A model generated the notes under the pieces. That model did no database searches. It had not been told where the DNA came from and saw only the letters and a list, made by a program, of their open reading frames with translations. From positions 1 through 64,000 of the forward strand of contig CAJQUW010006147.1 in NCBI GenBank assembly GCA_907163375.1: a stretch of DNA of 64,000 nucleotides, given 5' to 3'. Below are positions 1 through 12,313 of the stretch, one piece after another (position 1 is the stretch's first letter; each line of letters starts with the position of its first letter). The DNA is from Prostheceraeus crozeri (lineage: Eukaryota > Platyhelminthes > Polycladida > Euryleptidae). The position numbers were made by a program, and so were the translations under genes.

Positions 1-289
1 TTGCCTACTAACCGATTTTCACCGACGTGTCAACGCTTATTTTTTTGGTATTCAATTTGGTGAGACCCACTTCCTCACGTAACAACATGATCGATAGCAA
101 CTAAAACTTGGGCTCAGTGTAATGTGGAAAGAATTTAAGAGATTGCTCAGCATTAAATCGTCTCCTACTACTGATATTTAGAAGATGAAATTCTGGTTTT
201 TATCTGTTAAAAATAACTTGGAGATCGAAATTTTTAGTAATTCCAACTTCATAACTTCTACCTTTGAAGAAACAAATAAATGTTCTTAC

Positions 290-403
290 CCGCCATTTGT
301 AGAGGCAGCAATCAAATTCCCTTGCTTCAACGGATGGACACTAATCGATTTGACTGCACATTTCCGTGCATCAAAACATTTCATCTCCACGTTTTTCGCA
401 ATC
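290..403 (-). CDS. WDR76: WDR76-like WD-domain exon (middle repeat)
   Basis: Acceptor ttgtttcag, then 114 bases, then donor gtaagaac. Translation in the phase set by the previous exon gives AKNVEMKCFDARKCAVKSIS followed by the VHP turn and GNLIAASTNGG. This is the R/KSISVHP...ATxS turn of a WD repeat that follows the DLR segment in the family. Together with the phase match this is strong support although the exon is short. No further exon could be made out in positions 1-289. Confidence 0.82.
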
Positions 404-3400
404 CTGAAACAAAATATTTCAATAAGAGTACGACGAATATTTGATTTCTGAATTTTTGATTCGCCTGAAGATGATCACTGCGTAGTAACATCAAATTATT
501 CTTGACTCTTCCCTATCAACAAATGAGTACGACGTCTTAGGCTGATGGATGGTACAAGCAGAAGAAGGTAATACACAGAGCGACATGGAGCAATTGCCTA
601 ATTCAAAACATGACATCAAGGAGGTAATGTTTACAATTTCAGTTCTAAGTCTCAAATCAAGCCCAGAGCGTGCTATCATAGAAGACTTTTCGATAGTTTT
701 CCGGACTGATATAAGCATCGAATTTAATGATGGCTGACTACCATTGTGCAATGACTGAAAGTTGCTCATCATCTTATATTCAATATGTCGGCGAAGATAC
801 TAGGTAGTCACGTGCATACAGTAGAGTCATGTGCATGCATACATCAAAGAAAATCAAAACTTCTCTCACTTTTGCTCCCGCAAATCAGTAACCGATGCGT
901 ACCCAGATCCGCTGCCCTTCAAGATAGTATGTTCACTCAGGAAATCCATACTGAGGAAGCTCTCATCCTCTGATATTTCTGCATCCGATACTACTCCCTT
1001 CTCTATATCAGTGACACAAACCGCACCATCGTAGCCAGTAGTAATGACACGGAGAGGATCTGCGGAATGAGCTTTGATCATCGACACCACGTAATTATCA
1101 TTATGACAAGATAACATGGCTGACTTCTTCTCTTTATTAGAAACATCCAAAAATGCGATCTCTCCCGTTCGAGATCCGACCATAAGGAGAGCTTTGTCAG
1201 CAGAGGGATGGAACTCCATACAAGTGACTCTTGAGGAAACGACCTTGTAGACAGAGTATTCTGACATGTGAAGATCGTGCTTCAATCTTTGAACAAACCT
1301 GAAACACGAGGAGAGAAACAGAAGTCATCATGATCTGCAAATGATGAAAATAACAATTATTTCAGGTAACAGTTGTTGCTGGGTTTGTCAAGATTAACAA
1401 ATTACATTCAGACCAGAATTTATCAGACACAAAGGATTCGAACACAAGTTAGTAGAGGACTAAGCAGGTGCTGTATCATCAGCCAAACAAACGGTACGTC
1501 ATTCATTGTTGTTCTGCACAGCAGGTATTTGAATTACACAGGTGGCCAAAATTGAAAATGATCGAAAATCAATGCCGTACTTGAAACTTTACACGTTGAT
1601 TGGGTATACTTAGGTCACCTACCCTGTGAAATATTTCCAAAATCCTTCGAGCAGTTTTAGAGACAAATGCAAAATACTAGTTTTTACATACAACCTTTTC
1701 GACGCTTTTGTCTGTACATGATGCTCGAATTAAGACCCGACACGGTCAAAAAAAAATTCGAAGGATCCAGGAAACGGAAGATACCAAAGTTAAACAAATA
1801 GCCTAGTGGAGAATCTTCTAAATGATTAGGCTACAAAATATCATAGTACAAAATATACCAAGAGCCAGCTTGCATGAATATTTTCTAAAAGGTTTTTCAA
1901 TCAATTCATAGTACGACCGTAAACTATCGATAATTAACCATGAAAAACTCTTAGCTGATTTAGCATTAACGTTCATATTAACGAATGAATCAAATACTAT
2001 GAGATCTTATTTACTTATTACTTGATACTTATGATACCGTTTAATGTCGTCTGTTCCATCCATGTTGGCTACGACGGTTTGATTGTATGGCAGTTCTACA
2101 CTTCGCTCGGGTCGCTTGCATCTTCCATACGGAGCTCGAGCGCTCGAAGGTCTTCGTTGATGTCATCGCTCCATGATTTTTTTGGACGCCAAACTGCCCA
2201 CGCACTTCACCCTCTGACATTCGTCTTTCATTTCCACATGACCACACAATCTAAGTCAACGCCTTCTTATAGTGTCACCGATAGGCTCCAGGTACATTCC
2301 TCTTCTCAGCCCTTATTGGACCTGGTAAAAGTTTCTTAATTCTCAACTCTTTCACTCTAGAAGTTCCTCTCAACCGCAATATGTGAAAACACACAATTTG
2401 GTCTGATTACTTTTTATCGAAGTACCTGCTTGATCGATTTTTTCAAAATTGGTTGAAAACACCTTAAAGTACTTAAATAATGCACTTACAAACTTGGCTC
2501 TTGGTACATTTTTATCATGCGCAGGCCAAAATGTGCAAAATATCTGTATACAAAAAAGTAGTTTGTTGCATTTATGGAGATATTTCACAGAATAAGTGAC
2601 CTAACCGCAGAATTAGATTTAACTGTTTCAGTTTATTATAAGTAAAGATTAATTCAAAATGATAGCACATACTGGAACTTAGTAAGTGGGGAAAAAAGAA
2701 TTCCTAATACCTCACTGAGATAGAAAAAAGTCGTTCGTCGCTTGCGGATTGCTGTAAGTTCCATCAAAGTGATTCGATTGCCACGATTCCTTCAGATCCA
2801 AAGATTTCACATCATTGCGCACAGGTTTTCTCGATAATGTTGGTCGTTACGATCATTATCAAAGAAGATAGCAGGCGCACGAAAATTAGTTCACCTGATG
2901 AATTCACCATCATCTCAGCATTACTCACTGCATGTAACTAGACATTGATGTGTGTATTGGTCTGTCCGAAGTGACATCACAACACGCACGCCACTCACTG
3001 GCTGGTGTCCAAAAAGCGAGCTGACAGCTTATTGTTTGAGTAAGGGTGCGCAATTTCCAAGAAAATGCGATATACGAATACGACTCATCCCTTCTAGGAA
3101 CGCTGAACGAGCAAGTTGTCCAATTCTGTGGACCTATCAATATCCACTCGGCACTTGAAGTCTCAAGCCCGGCAATTTTTTTCGATTGTTTTCTATCGCG
3201 GAGGAGACGGTAGGTGATTGGGATCTGGAAGACAGGTTGTTGACGTCAATTTGCAATGAATTTGTGTCATGTCTATTCTTATCATAATAAATCTAGCACC
3301 AACTAATACCTGAAAATTACTGTTGACTAAATAGCAGTTGACCTGGCTCACTGTTTCCTCCATGACAGAATTGCATAATACATTCCAATACCGGCTGTGT

Positions 3401-6400
3401 GCTGAACAACTTATGACGACGGACTTTTATCAACGCTTCTAAGCATAAAATGTAGTACCTACACACTACTGTCAAAAGTAGAAGTACTATCAAAAAAATA
3501 TAAACAACTGTGTAGACAAAATAAAATTCTCATACGATTAAATTAAAGACATTTGTTTTATTTATTTATTTAGTACACCAATAAGTGCAAGGAGCACCAA
3601 GGCAACACAGGAAATACATTCAGGAGGGAACAATTAGAAGTTACAATAAAACATAAAAAGCTTTCGTTTAAACTGTTTCACCGTTTCACTGTTCACAATA
3701 TCGTCGGGGAGGCGGTTCCAGTCATCTATAATGCGGTGGGAAAAGGAGGATAGGCGACAATTCAGATGTTGGGTGGCGGAAAATTTTGTAGTTATGTCCA
3801 CGGGTTCGGGAAACACTAAAGGTGAAGAAGGAATTAGGATCAGTTGGAGTAAGGTGGTTACATATTTTGAACACGGTTGTAAGGTCCATAATCCGACGAC
3901 GACATTGTAGTGTTGGGAGTTTCAGAGCTCTCAGTCTTTCTTCGTAGGGCAACGAGGATAGACCACGGATGCTTTTGGTGAATCGACGTTGTACACGTTC
4001 GATAGCCAGAATGTCTTTATTCAGGGATGGATTCCAGACTGGGATGGCATATTCGAGGTGAGGGCGGACCAGTGTCTTGAAGAGACGAATAAGCAGATCG
4101 GCGTCCCGAGAGACGAATGTCCTGAGGATGGCAGATACAATGCGCTTCGCTTTCTGAACACAGGTTAGAATGTGCCGAGAGAATTTTAGGTCTTTTGAAA
4201 TCAGAACTCCAAGGTCTTTGACACACTTGGAATTATTCAGGAAACTTCCATCCAGACGGTAGTCCGAGGCAGGATTGCGAAATCCAAAGTGTAGAATGGA
4301 GCACTTTTGGGGATTGAGCAATAGCTGCCATTTCTTCGACCAGGTGGTTACAGCGTTGAGGTCAGCTTGCAAAAGTTCTTTGGCTTTCAGGGGATCAGTG
4401 CGCTTGATTTCGGAGTACAATTTTACATCATCAGCATATTTCAATAAAGAAGAGTTTGTCAAGGTCATTAATAAAGGCGACAAACAGATCTGGGCCTAAA
4501 ACGGATCCATGGGGGACACCAGAAATCATGCTGTAGGGGGAAGAATGCACACCATCCACGACAACACTCTCAGTTCTATCCTTAAGAAAAGCTTTCAGAA
4601 AACATAGAAGTCTCCCTCCAATGCCCAAGGAAGTCAATTTCGAGAGGAGACGAAAGTGAGGGACTGAATTGAACGCTTTTTCAAAATCGAGATAGATGAC
4701 GTCAGCCCACTGACCGCGATCCACAACAGATGTTAAATCCTCGAGGAATTCTAAGAGCTGGTGGGTACTAGACGAATTGGATCGAAAACCAAATTGAGAG
4801 CGCTTGATTATGTCATATTGGTTCCAGAACTGCCACAGGTGATCGCGAACAATCGACTCCATCAATTTGGAGACAGTACAAGTCAGACTGACCGGACGGT
4901 AATTCTCTGCCTTCTTGCGACAACCTTTCTTATGTATAGGAGTAACCAGAGCGTGCTTCCAGACTAGCGGGATATTCCCCAGCTCAAAAAAGATCTGGAA
5001 AAGGCGAGCAAGAAGTGGAAGCAGAACAAAAGCACCTTGTTTGTAGCAGATATATTGAATGCCATCAGGGCCAGGGGAGGAGAAATTCTTCTGATGTGAT
5101 AGGTGGAAGCGAATTCTATCAGGTGTAAAGACTACATCAGCGAGGCAATGATCAGTTTGTGCATGAACAGCAGGTATGGGAAGAGACTCAGAGGTGAAAT
5201 CAGATTTGTAGGAATCACCAAGAATAGTAGCTGAGTGTAGGGGGATCATACACTACTCGGTCAGTGGACGGGTGGACAAGCGGACCCACGGTGGATCGAA
5301 CCTTTTGTTTAGATTTTACATAGTTCCAGAATCGCTTAGGATTGTCACTGTTAGCCAAAGATGATTCAAAATTGTAAATAGATCTGCGGATTGCTTGTTT
5401 CAAGAGGTTAGATGTATGATTGCGCAAACGTCTAGCCTCTTCAGATCTGGTGTCAAGGAAGATACGTTCCGCCCTTCTGCGCTGTAGTTTTAAAGAACGA
5501 ATTTCTGGAGAATCCCAAGGAGATCTGTTACTTCGAAGATAATTCATGGTTGGAACTGCTGACGATAAAGCACCGTGAATAGCGGATTGCAAAGAAGCCC
5601 ATATCTAATTCACATCTTTGTGCTGGAAGCAACTTTCCCAGTTATTGGAAGCGAGAATGGAACGGTACAAGTCCCAATCAGCCTGCTTAAAATTATAACG
5701 AGGAGTCGACTTGGAAGAAATTGGTTTTCTTTCAGCAGAAAAAGCCAGTTCAGCCAAGACATTATTGTGATCTGAAGAGGCTAGAGGTTCAATTACATCA
5801 ACGCGGGTAACAAGATCAGGAGTGGAGCAGAATAATAAATCCAATATATGCTCTTCGCGTGTAGGTTCAAAGACAGTTTGGTAGAACCCTGACTCAACAG
5901 TGCAAACAAGAAAATCTTCAGAGTCTTTGTTGGAAGAAAGTGTCTCCCAGTCAATGTGGAGGAAATTAAAATCGCCACTTATTAGCTTAAACTGATGGGG
6001 AAGGGAGGAGGCTTCATGGAAGAGCTTGAATAGGACACTGTCATTAGCTACTGATGAATTAGGAGGACGATAAACCACACCTACAAGAATGGAAGATTTA
6101 TTCTGAAGATAAACTTCAGCCCAAACACAATCACTGAAGTTCGAGCTGTTAGCGACATCCAAAGCACAAGACTGAAGTGAGTCCTTAATGTAAAGGCAAA
6201 CACCACCACCGCGACTACCACTGCGACGATCAGATCTGAATAATTTAAAGCCTGAAATTTGAAATAAAGCATCATTAAAATTTTTATTTGCCCAAGTTTC
6301 AGTGACAGAGATAATATCTGGTTGGAGGTCAGAGATATAGGAATGAAAAATGTGAAGCTTGTTGACAATGCTGCGAGCATTCAAGGTAAGAAACTTAAGT

Positions 6401-9400
6401 GCAAGGTTAGGCCTCTTCAGTTTTTTGAATAAGTACGATCAAACCAAGAGGAGTCTCTTTGCCAGCTACCATCATCTCTGCGAACGAAGCGCCAAATAAC
6501 CCCGGAGTCCCATAGACTAAAACTCTCACAAGAAGAGCCATTGTCGCTCTTGGAAGCTTGTTTATTCAGTTCGAAGCAGTGCCGACTGAGAGCTTGTCCT
6601 GAAGGCGAAAGGCTTGATCGAATGCGAACCTGGCTTGAATCACAAAAATGGGGAGAAGCGGAAGAGAAAGCTGATTTGAAAAGCTTCGCGTCGAAAGCAG
6701 ATTTAAAAATCAGCCTGACCAGTCTATGAGAATTGACTTTCGGCTTGCCAATACGGATAACATCAGTTGGTTCAGGACATGACGAGGAAGGAGAACTGTT
6801 TCTAATAGACTGAATGATTGAAGATATACCGAAAGGCAGATCCTTATCATCAGGAAAATTTGTCAGGATGAGCTCATTTGGCATGTAGATTCCAGAGTCT
6901 GAAGGGACGGACGGGATCGAACCGGTCTGTCTCACGGGAAAGACAGGCATCCGGGAAGTTGAGATAGGCGGAGTGGGATTCGATACATGATTCGATAGAG
7001 CTGGACCTTGAAAAGCACCAGGTGAGCGATCAACAGGGACATCTATTGAGGAGAGAGGAGGAAAATTACCGGTGTAAACTGGGAGGAAGAAACGGGGGAA
7101 GAGGAGCAGGCCAAGGAATGCGGGGAGATTTATCAGCTGTATTCTCGTGGAGGGAAGTAGAGATCATGGCTATCATGGATTCCAGCTTCAATGTCAGAGT
7201 CGAAAATGCTTTCTCCAATTCTTGAAATTTCGAAAGCAATGGAGGACTGTCTGAACTGGGAGAAATTTCCTTAACATTGGAACTAACACAACTGTGAGAA
7301 ACATCCTGAGTCTGGCAAACAGGAGGATTAGTTAAATTGGCAACAGTGAACCAATCCTCGTCAAAGCAATACACATGCTCATCAGACGGGAAACCGTCCA
7401 GTAACTTGGTCTTGATGGAGTCAACTTCTGGAGAGAGACAACAAGATTTACAGAGATAAAGGCCAGGATCATCATTGATAACATAGGAGAGCTGGCGGAA
7501 GGAAAGACCCAGACAGAGATAATGAATCCAAGATCGACAGTTGGAACACTCAATCTCTGTTGAGTTGGAAAGCTGATTACACCAACACGTAGATCTACCA
7601 GGGAGAAGATCAGAGGAAGCTTGACTCTTGGAATCTTTAGCCGTTCTAGGCATTATGCGAAGAGGAAAAAAAGGAATAAACTACAATAAGAAAGCAGTCA
7701 CACTCAGAGATTTCAGTCACAACAAAGAAGGTATAATAGTAGGCTAAGCTCACACTCAGACCCTGCAGTTACCGAATTAGCGAAGTAGGATGGATGGGAA
7801 AAATATACGCTGGTTCTAAAACAACACGCCAAGCTACATGCACACTAGCGGCCCCACACTTATGCGGTGGATAGATGTCATAATACAAAAAACGAACGGT
7901 AGAGAGTAAACAGTGTAAGAGCTCAACACTAGCTAATTATATGCTATTATCATAGAAGGACTGTGAACTAGCACACAAAAAAAAAGAAAAAAAAATTAGA
8001 GCAGGATTTGAACTCGATGAACGAAGTTGGCAAGTCTAACACGGTACCACTACACTACTGCGCCGCTGCATCTTTTTGAAGAAATTTGATATCTATAAAC
8101 GCGTGTGATCAGCAAAGAAATCGAAGAGGGATGCAATTCTGGAGAGAGAATTACATAGAAATCTGACTTGGCACAACACGCCAAGCTACAGCACTCTCAA
8201 CAGCAGAGAAATCGGACAGAGAGATGAATCCAGATTACGAGACAAAGCACACTGCAGCTGCGTGTTGATAGAAGCACGCCAATGAAACTAAGCTATGGTA
8301 ATCACTAAACAACGAATCACGTGATTAGATAATGGAGTAATCGAAGGGACTGAAATACAGCGATAACTTTGGAGCCACTAAATGACAGGGGATACCGATG
8401 ACACAGAAATGAATAGAATGTGATAAGGAGATGAATGATACCAAAATTAATGAAAAACAATCCCTAACAGCCTAGAACTGAAACACAAAGACCACAAGGC
8501 TAAGAGCGCGCTGAAAACACGTCCGACACCGTTGACGCACAGACTAGTTGTGAAGGTTTGAGACAAATTGAAGACATACACCGGTTAAAACCGCAACACA
8601 GCGTTATGGATCAATATAAAATACACGTGACGTATTTCTCCGAAAAGATTAAGAAAAAAATTTGATGTGTGAGTGGGGTTTATCTAAGAGCAGGCTTCAC
8701 TCAAAGGCGAGTCTGTTCTCGTAAATAGATAATGCTTTGTGCCAAAACTATGCTAATTGGTCATTTGTATAATTCTGGTAAACCTTAGGATTAAAAATGG
8801 CTTTGACAGATCTTATGTGATTCAATAATAATTCATGCAGGCCTAATTGATGTCCTTAAGTAAAGTCTTAAAAGTTAGTCTTTCGAAAAATTTTCTTATA
8901 CCTCAGAGTTCATGCTATAATACATTTTGACAATTTCCTCTGGTTTGCAGCTGCAATTTTACTTCTTTTAGTAAATACTGAAGAAAATTTAGACATTTAT
9001 CTGTTCCATGATGAGGCTTACGAAAAATGTTTTTTATCCAATCATATTTTAATTATGTTTAAAATGTCATTTAAATATGCTTTTCTAAATACTTGGCGAG
9101 CATTGTGGTAGCACTTGAGGTGAATTTAATATCTTCCCTGAAAGACTTAGTGAATTACAGGAAAACAGAAGCATAATATAATACTAATAAGCCAAAAAGA
9201 CTTCTTTAATTTGGAAAGATTTTAGTTAGAATGCTTAACAATAGCATATTAAGTTTGATTATCACTGAAAGTGGCATCTAACTATTTTGGAATACGCATC
9301 ATTTCTTTTTTCAATTCTTTTTACTACACAGGCTCACTTTAAAGTAATAAATAATCTAGCCAGATAAAGCTAAATAAAAGAAAAATATAATAAACTATTA

Positions 9401-12221
9401 TAGGGATAATGATAGAATATGTAGTATCACACCTTTGTATGGCTTGGCTTTTAATGTGGATAGGCCTATGTTGACGCCTCGGACGGCCACAACTTATGAT
9501 TTCTGAGAAGCAATTGCATTGTTAAAATGCGCTTGACTGAAGCTCACACATTAAGTATGTAAAAAGAAAGTGACTTATTCGATAGCAAAAATTCCTGACC
9601 ACAATCGAGCACATCAATTTCGAAAAATTCTTACAATCATATAAAATCGATGAAAAGCCGTGCGATTGGCTGAAAACTCAAAAAAAAATCATCGAAAATC
9701 TTACAATTTAACGAAAAACCGTGGAATTGTACAATTTTCTGAAAAATCACTAAAAATCGTACAACTTCCAGGAAAATCGGAAGTGTACACAGGTACGTTG
9801 CTGTTATGTCGCAAAAGAAAACAAAGGTTGACAAAACAACCACATTGGATGGATACAAATAACAGTAAAAACATTTCTTGATGACTAGGGATATTCACTA
9901 AACGAAAGTCACTCACTCAATACACTAAACATCTCTGAAAACACAACACCAACGTCACATTCATCAGCCGAATTAAATAAGAGAAAATCATTAAAAAAAT
10001 ACGGTATCCTCTTGGAGTCTGCTACTGCATTGAATCTTCATGAGTTTAGAAAACTTACTATGGTGATGCTGGTGAGAATCAGTCATGACACCTTATTCCA
10101 CCTCAATTCTGTCACGGTGGATTCGAATTCGATTACCACTAACTGTAGTATTTGTACTTCTTGTGTATCGGGTAAACTACAGTCGTTCCACTAGTATTAC
10201 GAAAGTGCCTTTGTCAAAAGATTTACTGCCATTTCGTACGCAATTATAGATACATAGAAGGGTTGCATCGTCTTAAGAATTGTTGATTGTGCATCGAAAA
10301 AAGAGAAGACGCCTTTCACAGGAAAAAGCATTATTTAAAAAAACATATTAAGAACATTGTTTTTTAACCATATTTAAAACATATATTTGAAGTATCGCAG
10401 CCCTACCTATAATTGAAACCGGTCAGGAAAACGTTTTTGCGACTCGTAGTTAATAAATGATCATGCGACGTAGTACCATTAGAAGAAATACGGCTTATGG
10501 CCGAAACGCAGGTGAACTGAAGGACGCTCGTTTTTAAGGGTCGAAGTCACGACAGCAAGCCCAATGTTGAAGTCTTATAATGTCTGGTTCATGTACTGTG
10601 TTTTGCATTTTCAAACGACGGTTTCATCAATTGCTGTGGTGAATACGACGCGTTGACTACAATTGTCCAGCTTCATTATTCGTGGGATTTTTGCGACCCG
10701 GATGCATGTATATCTATAAACTTCATTAAAAATTTTTGTTAAAATTAACAGCGGCATCATAAAATCTTGTGCACCAACAATTACTAAAAAAATAGCTGCA
10801 CAATGTACATGTATGCTTATCTAACACAGGGTTGAACTACGTGCAGGAAAATGCCCATGGGTCTACATCTCGATCCGAATTTGGGCCTATTGCCTCGTGA
10901 CTACTGCATTTCATAATAGAGCATTATTATTTGATTAGGGCAAGACTCACTTTGGTAAACTTTCATCGCTTCTATGACTTCTCCAAGATGATGAAGTGTT
11001 CACGCCATGAAATATCTTATTGGTCAAGTAATCGGTAGATTGGGTTTCACCAGCAAAATCTTCCAAACATTGCGATAATTGTCTTGGACCTTGCAATCTC
11101 CGTGCCTACAGGAAAACAGCCAGTTTCAAGATGATGACACATTCATATATTTAATCGAACAATGTTCTTTAATACAAAATCACGCGCAACAAAGTTAGTG
11201 AAAAACACTAGAAGGTGAGATGTGGAACCCAGAATACCAGCAATCTAGTCCAATCCATCAAGTACCAAACTGACAGCATCCCTGTACCACCCATGGAGGC
11301 TCTGATATGCAACAATGGATGCAGGCATGCACGGACACTCCACCAAGTCGACAATGACATAGCTGCTCTTGCGAAGGTCCTTATCAAGCTCCTTAACCCC
11401 GATTCGTTTGCACCTGTGTCATGCTGACTTCCAACAGATACAACATTGTCAGCAATCCTCCACATTTTCAGGGACGTGCTCACTAGCGCTGTCTCTGGCG
11501 TCTCATGCAATGTTTATACAAACCACTAAATTTCAAAAAATCTCTAGCTGTAATCTAGGAATGAAATATGTACATGCTACAAGAAACTTCTTGAATAACA
11601 GAACTGAACATAAAGAGAATAGAAATCATGACAAGTAATAGATGTAGAGCAAGAGTCAACGGACATATAAAATAAAAAATATATACACAAATAAAAAAGT
11701 TACATAAAAGCTCCTATATTACTAAAGGCAAAAGATATTCACCTGAGCATCGATTAATTAAATTGTATTCTTGTCTGAAGGATTCCATTGATTTTCGTTT
11801 GATGCTGTTTCTTTCAGTCACAAGTATGGTCCACTTTGTCGATGATCTTGCATTGTTGCTATGGATATGTTGTACATGTTGGTAAAATGTAGATGAAGAG
11901 TTACTGGTATGTTCATATATACGAGATCTTATTGTCCTAGAAGTTTCGCCGACATAAAATTTGTTGCAAATGATACATTCAAGGCGGTAAATCATATACT
12001 TTTTGTAGCACGATCTTGGTGTTGCAGTGTAGTTCATTCCTAGATAGCAGTTCGAGATTATTTTGAAATTTTATGATTTGTATAGGCATCACATGAATAT
12101 TTCAATTTGCTCTATTAGTAGTCTTCGAAATGTTGGGCAACTCCCAACTTTTTTTATTCCGCGGAAAGCCAGGACCGCTTTTTCATTATCGAAATTCCCG
12201 GAATGGCCACAAAATCGCTTA

Positions 12222-12274
<53 letters not shown>

Positions 12275-12276
12275 AA

Positions 12277-12313
<37 letters not shown>

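Larger units (their letters stand above)
3551..8640 (-). mobile_element. CR1-type LINE, near full length, degenerate
   Basis: Minus-strand non-LTR retrotransposon. The 3' end is at 3551-3573 with a (TTTAT)n-like tail. Order from its 5' side: about 1 kb without coding, ORF1 with a PHD-type zinc finger (7653-7066) and an RNA-binding half (6950-6417), AP endonuclease (6384-5605), linker (5592-5215), reverse transcriptase (5249-3722) and a C-terminal tail (3816-3634). Gene order and motifs fit the CR1 group. ORF2 is broken by a stop near 5603 and frame changes near 5230, 4455 and 3790, so it is not active. The 5' edge near 8640 is a guess: coding ends at 7653 and a tRNA-like sequence lies at 7995-8072. 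Confidence 0.82.

Noticed and set aside
491-772. 93-codon minus-strand frame between the two WDR76 exons
   Set aside because: It has no WD features, and the phase-correct join skips it: the exon ending at 870 completes its codon with the first base at 403.
866-1034. Plus-strand open frames over the WDR76 exon
   Set aside because: They are antisense to a well supported WD-repeat exon with proper splice sites.
1430-1500. B-box-like GTGTTCGAATCC on the minus strand
   Set aside because: No A-box at the right distance and no related copy in the window.
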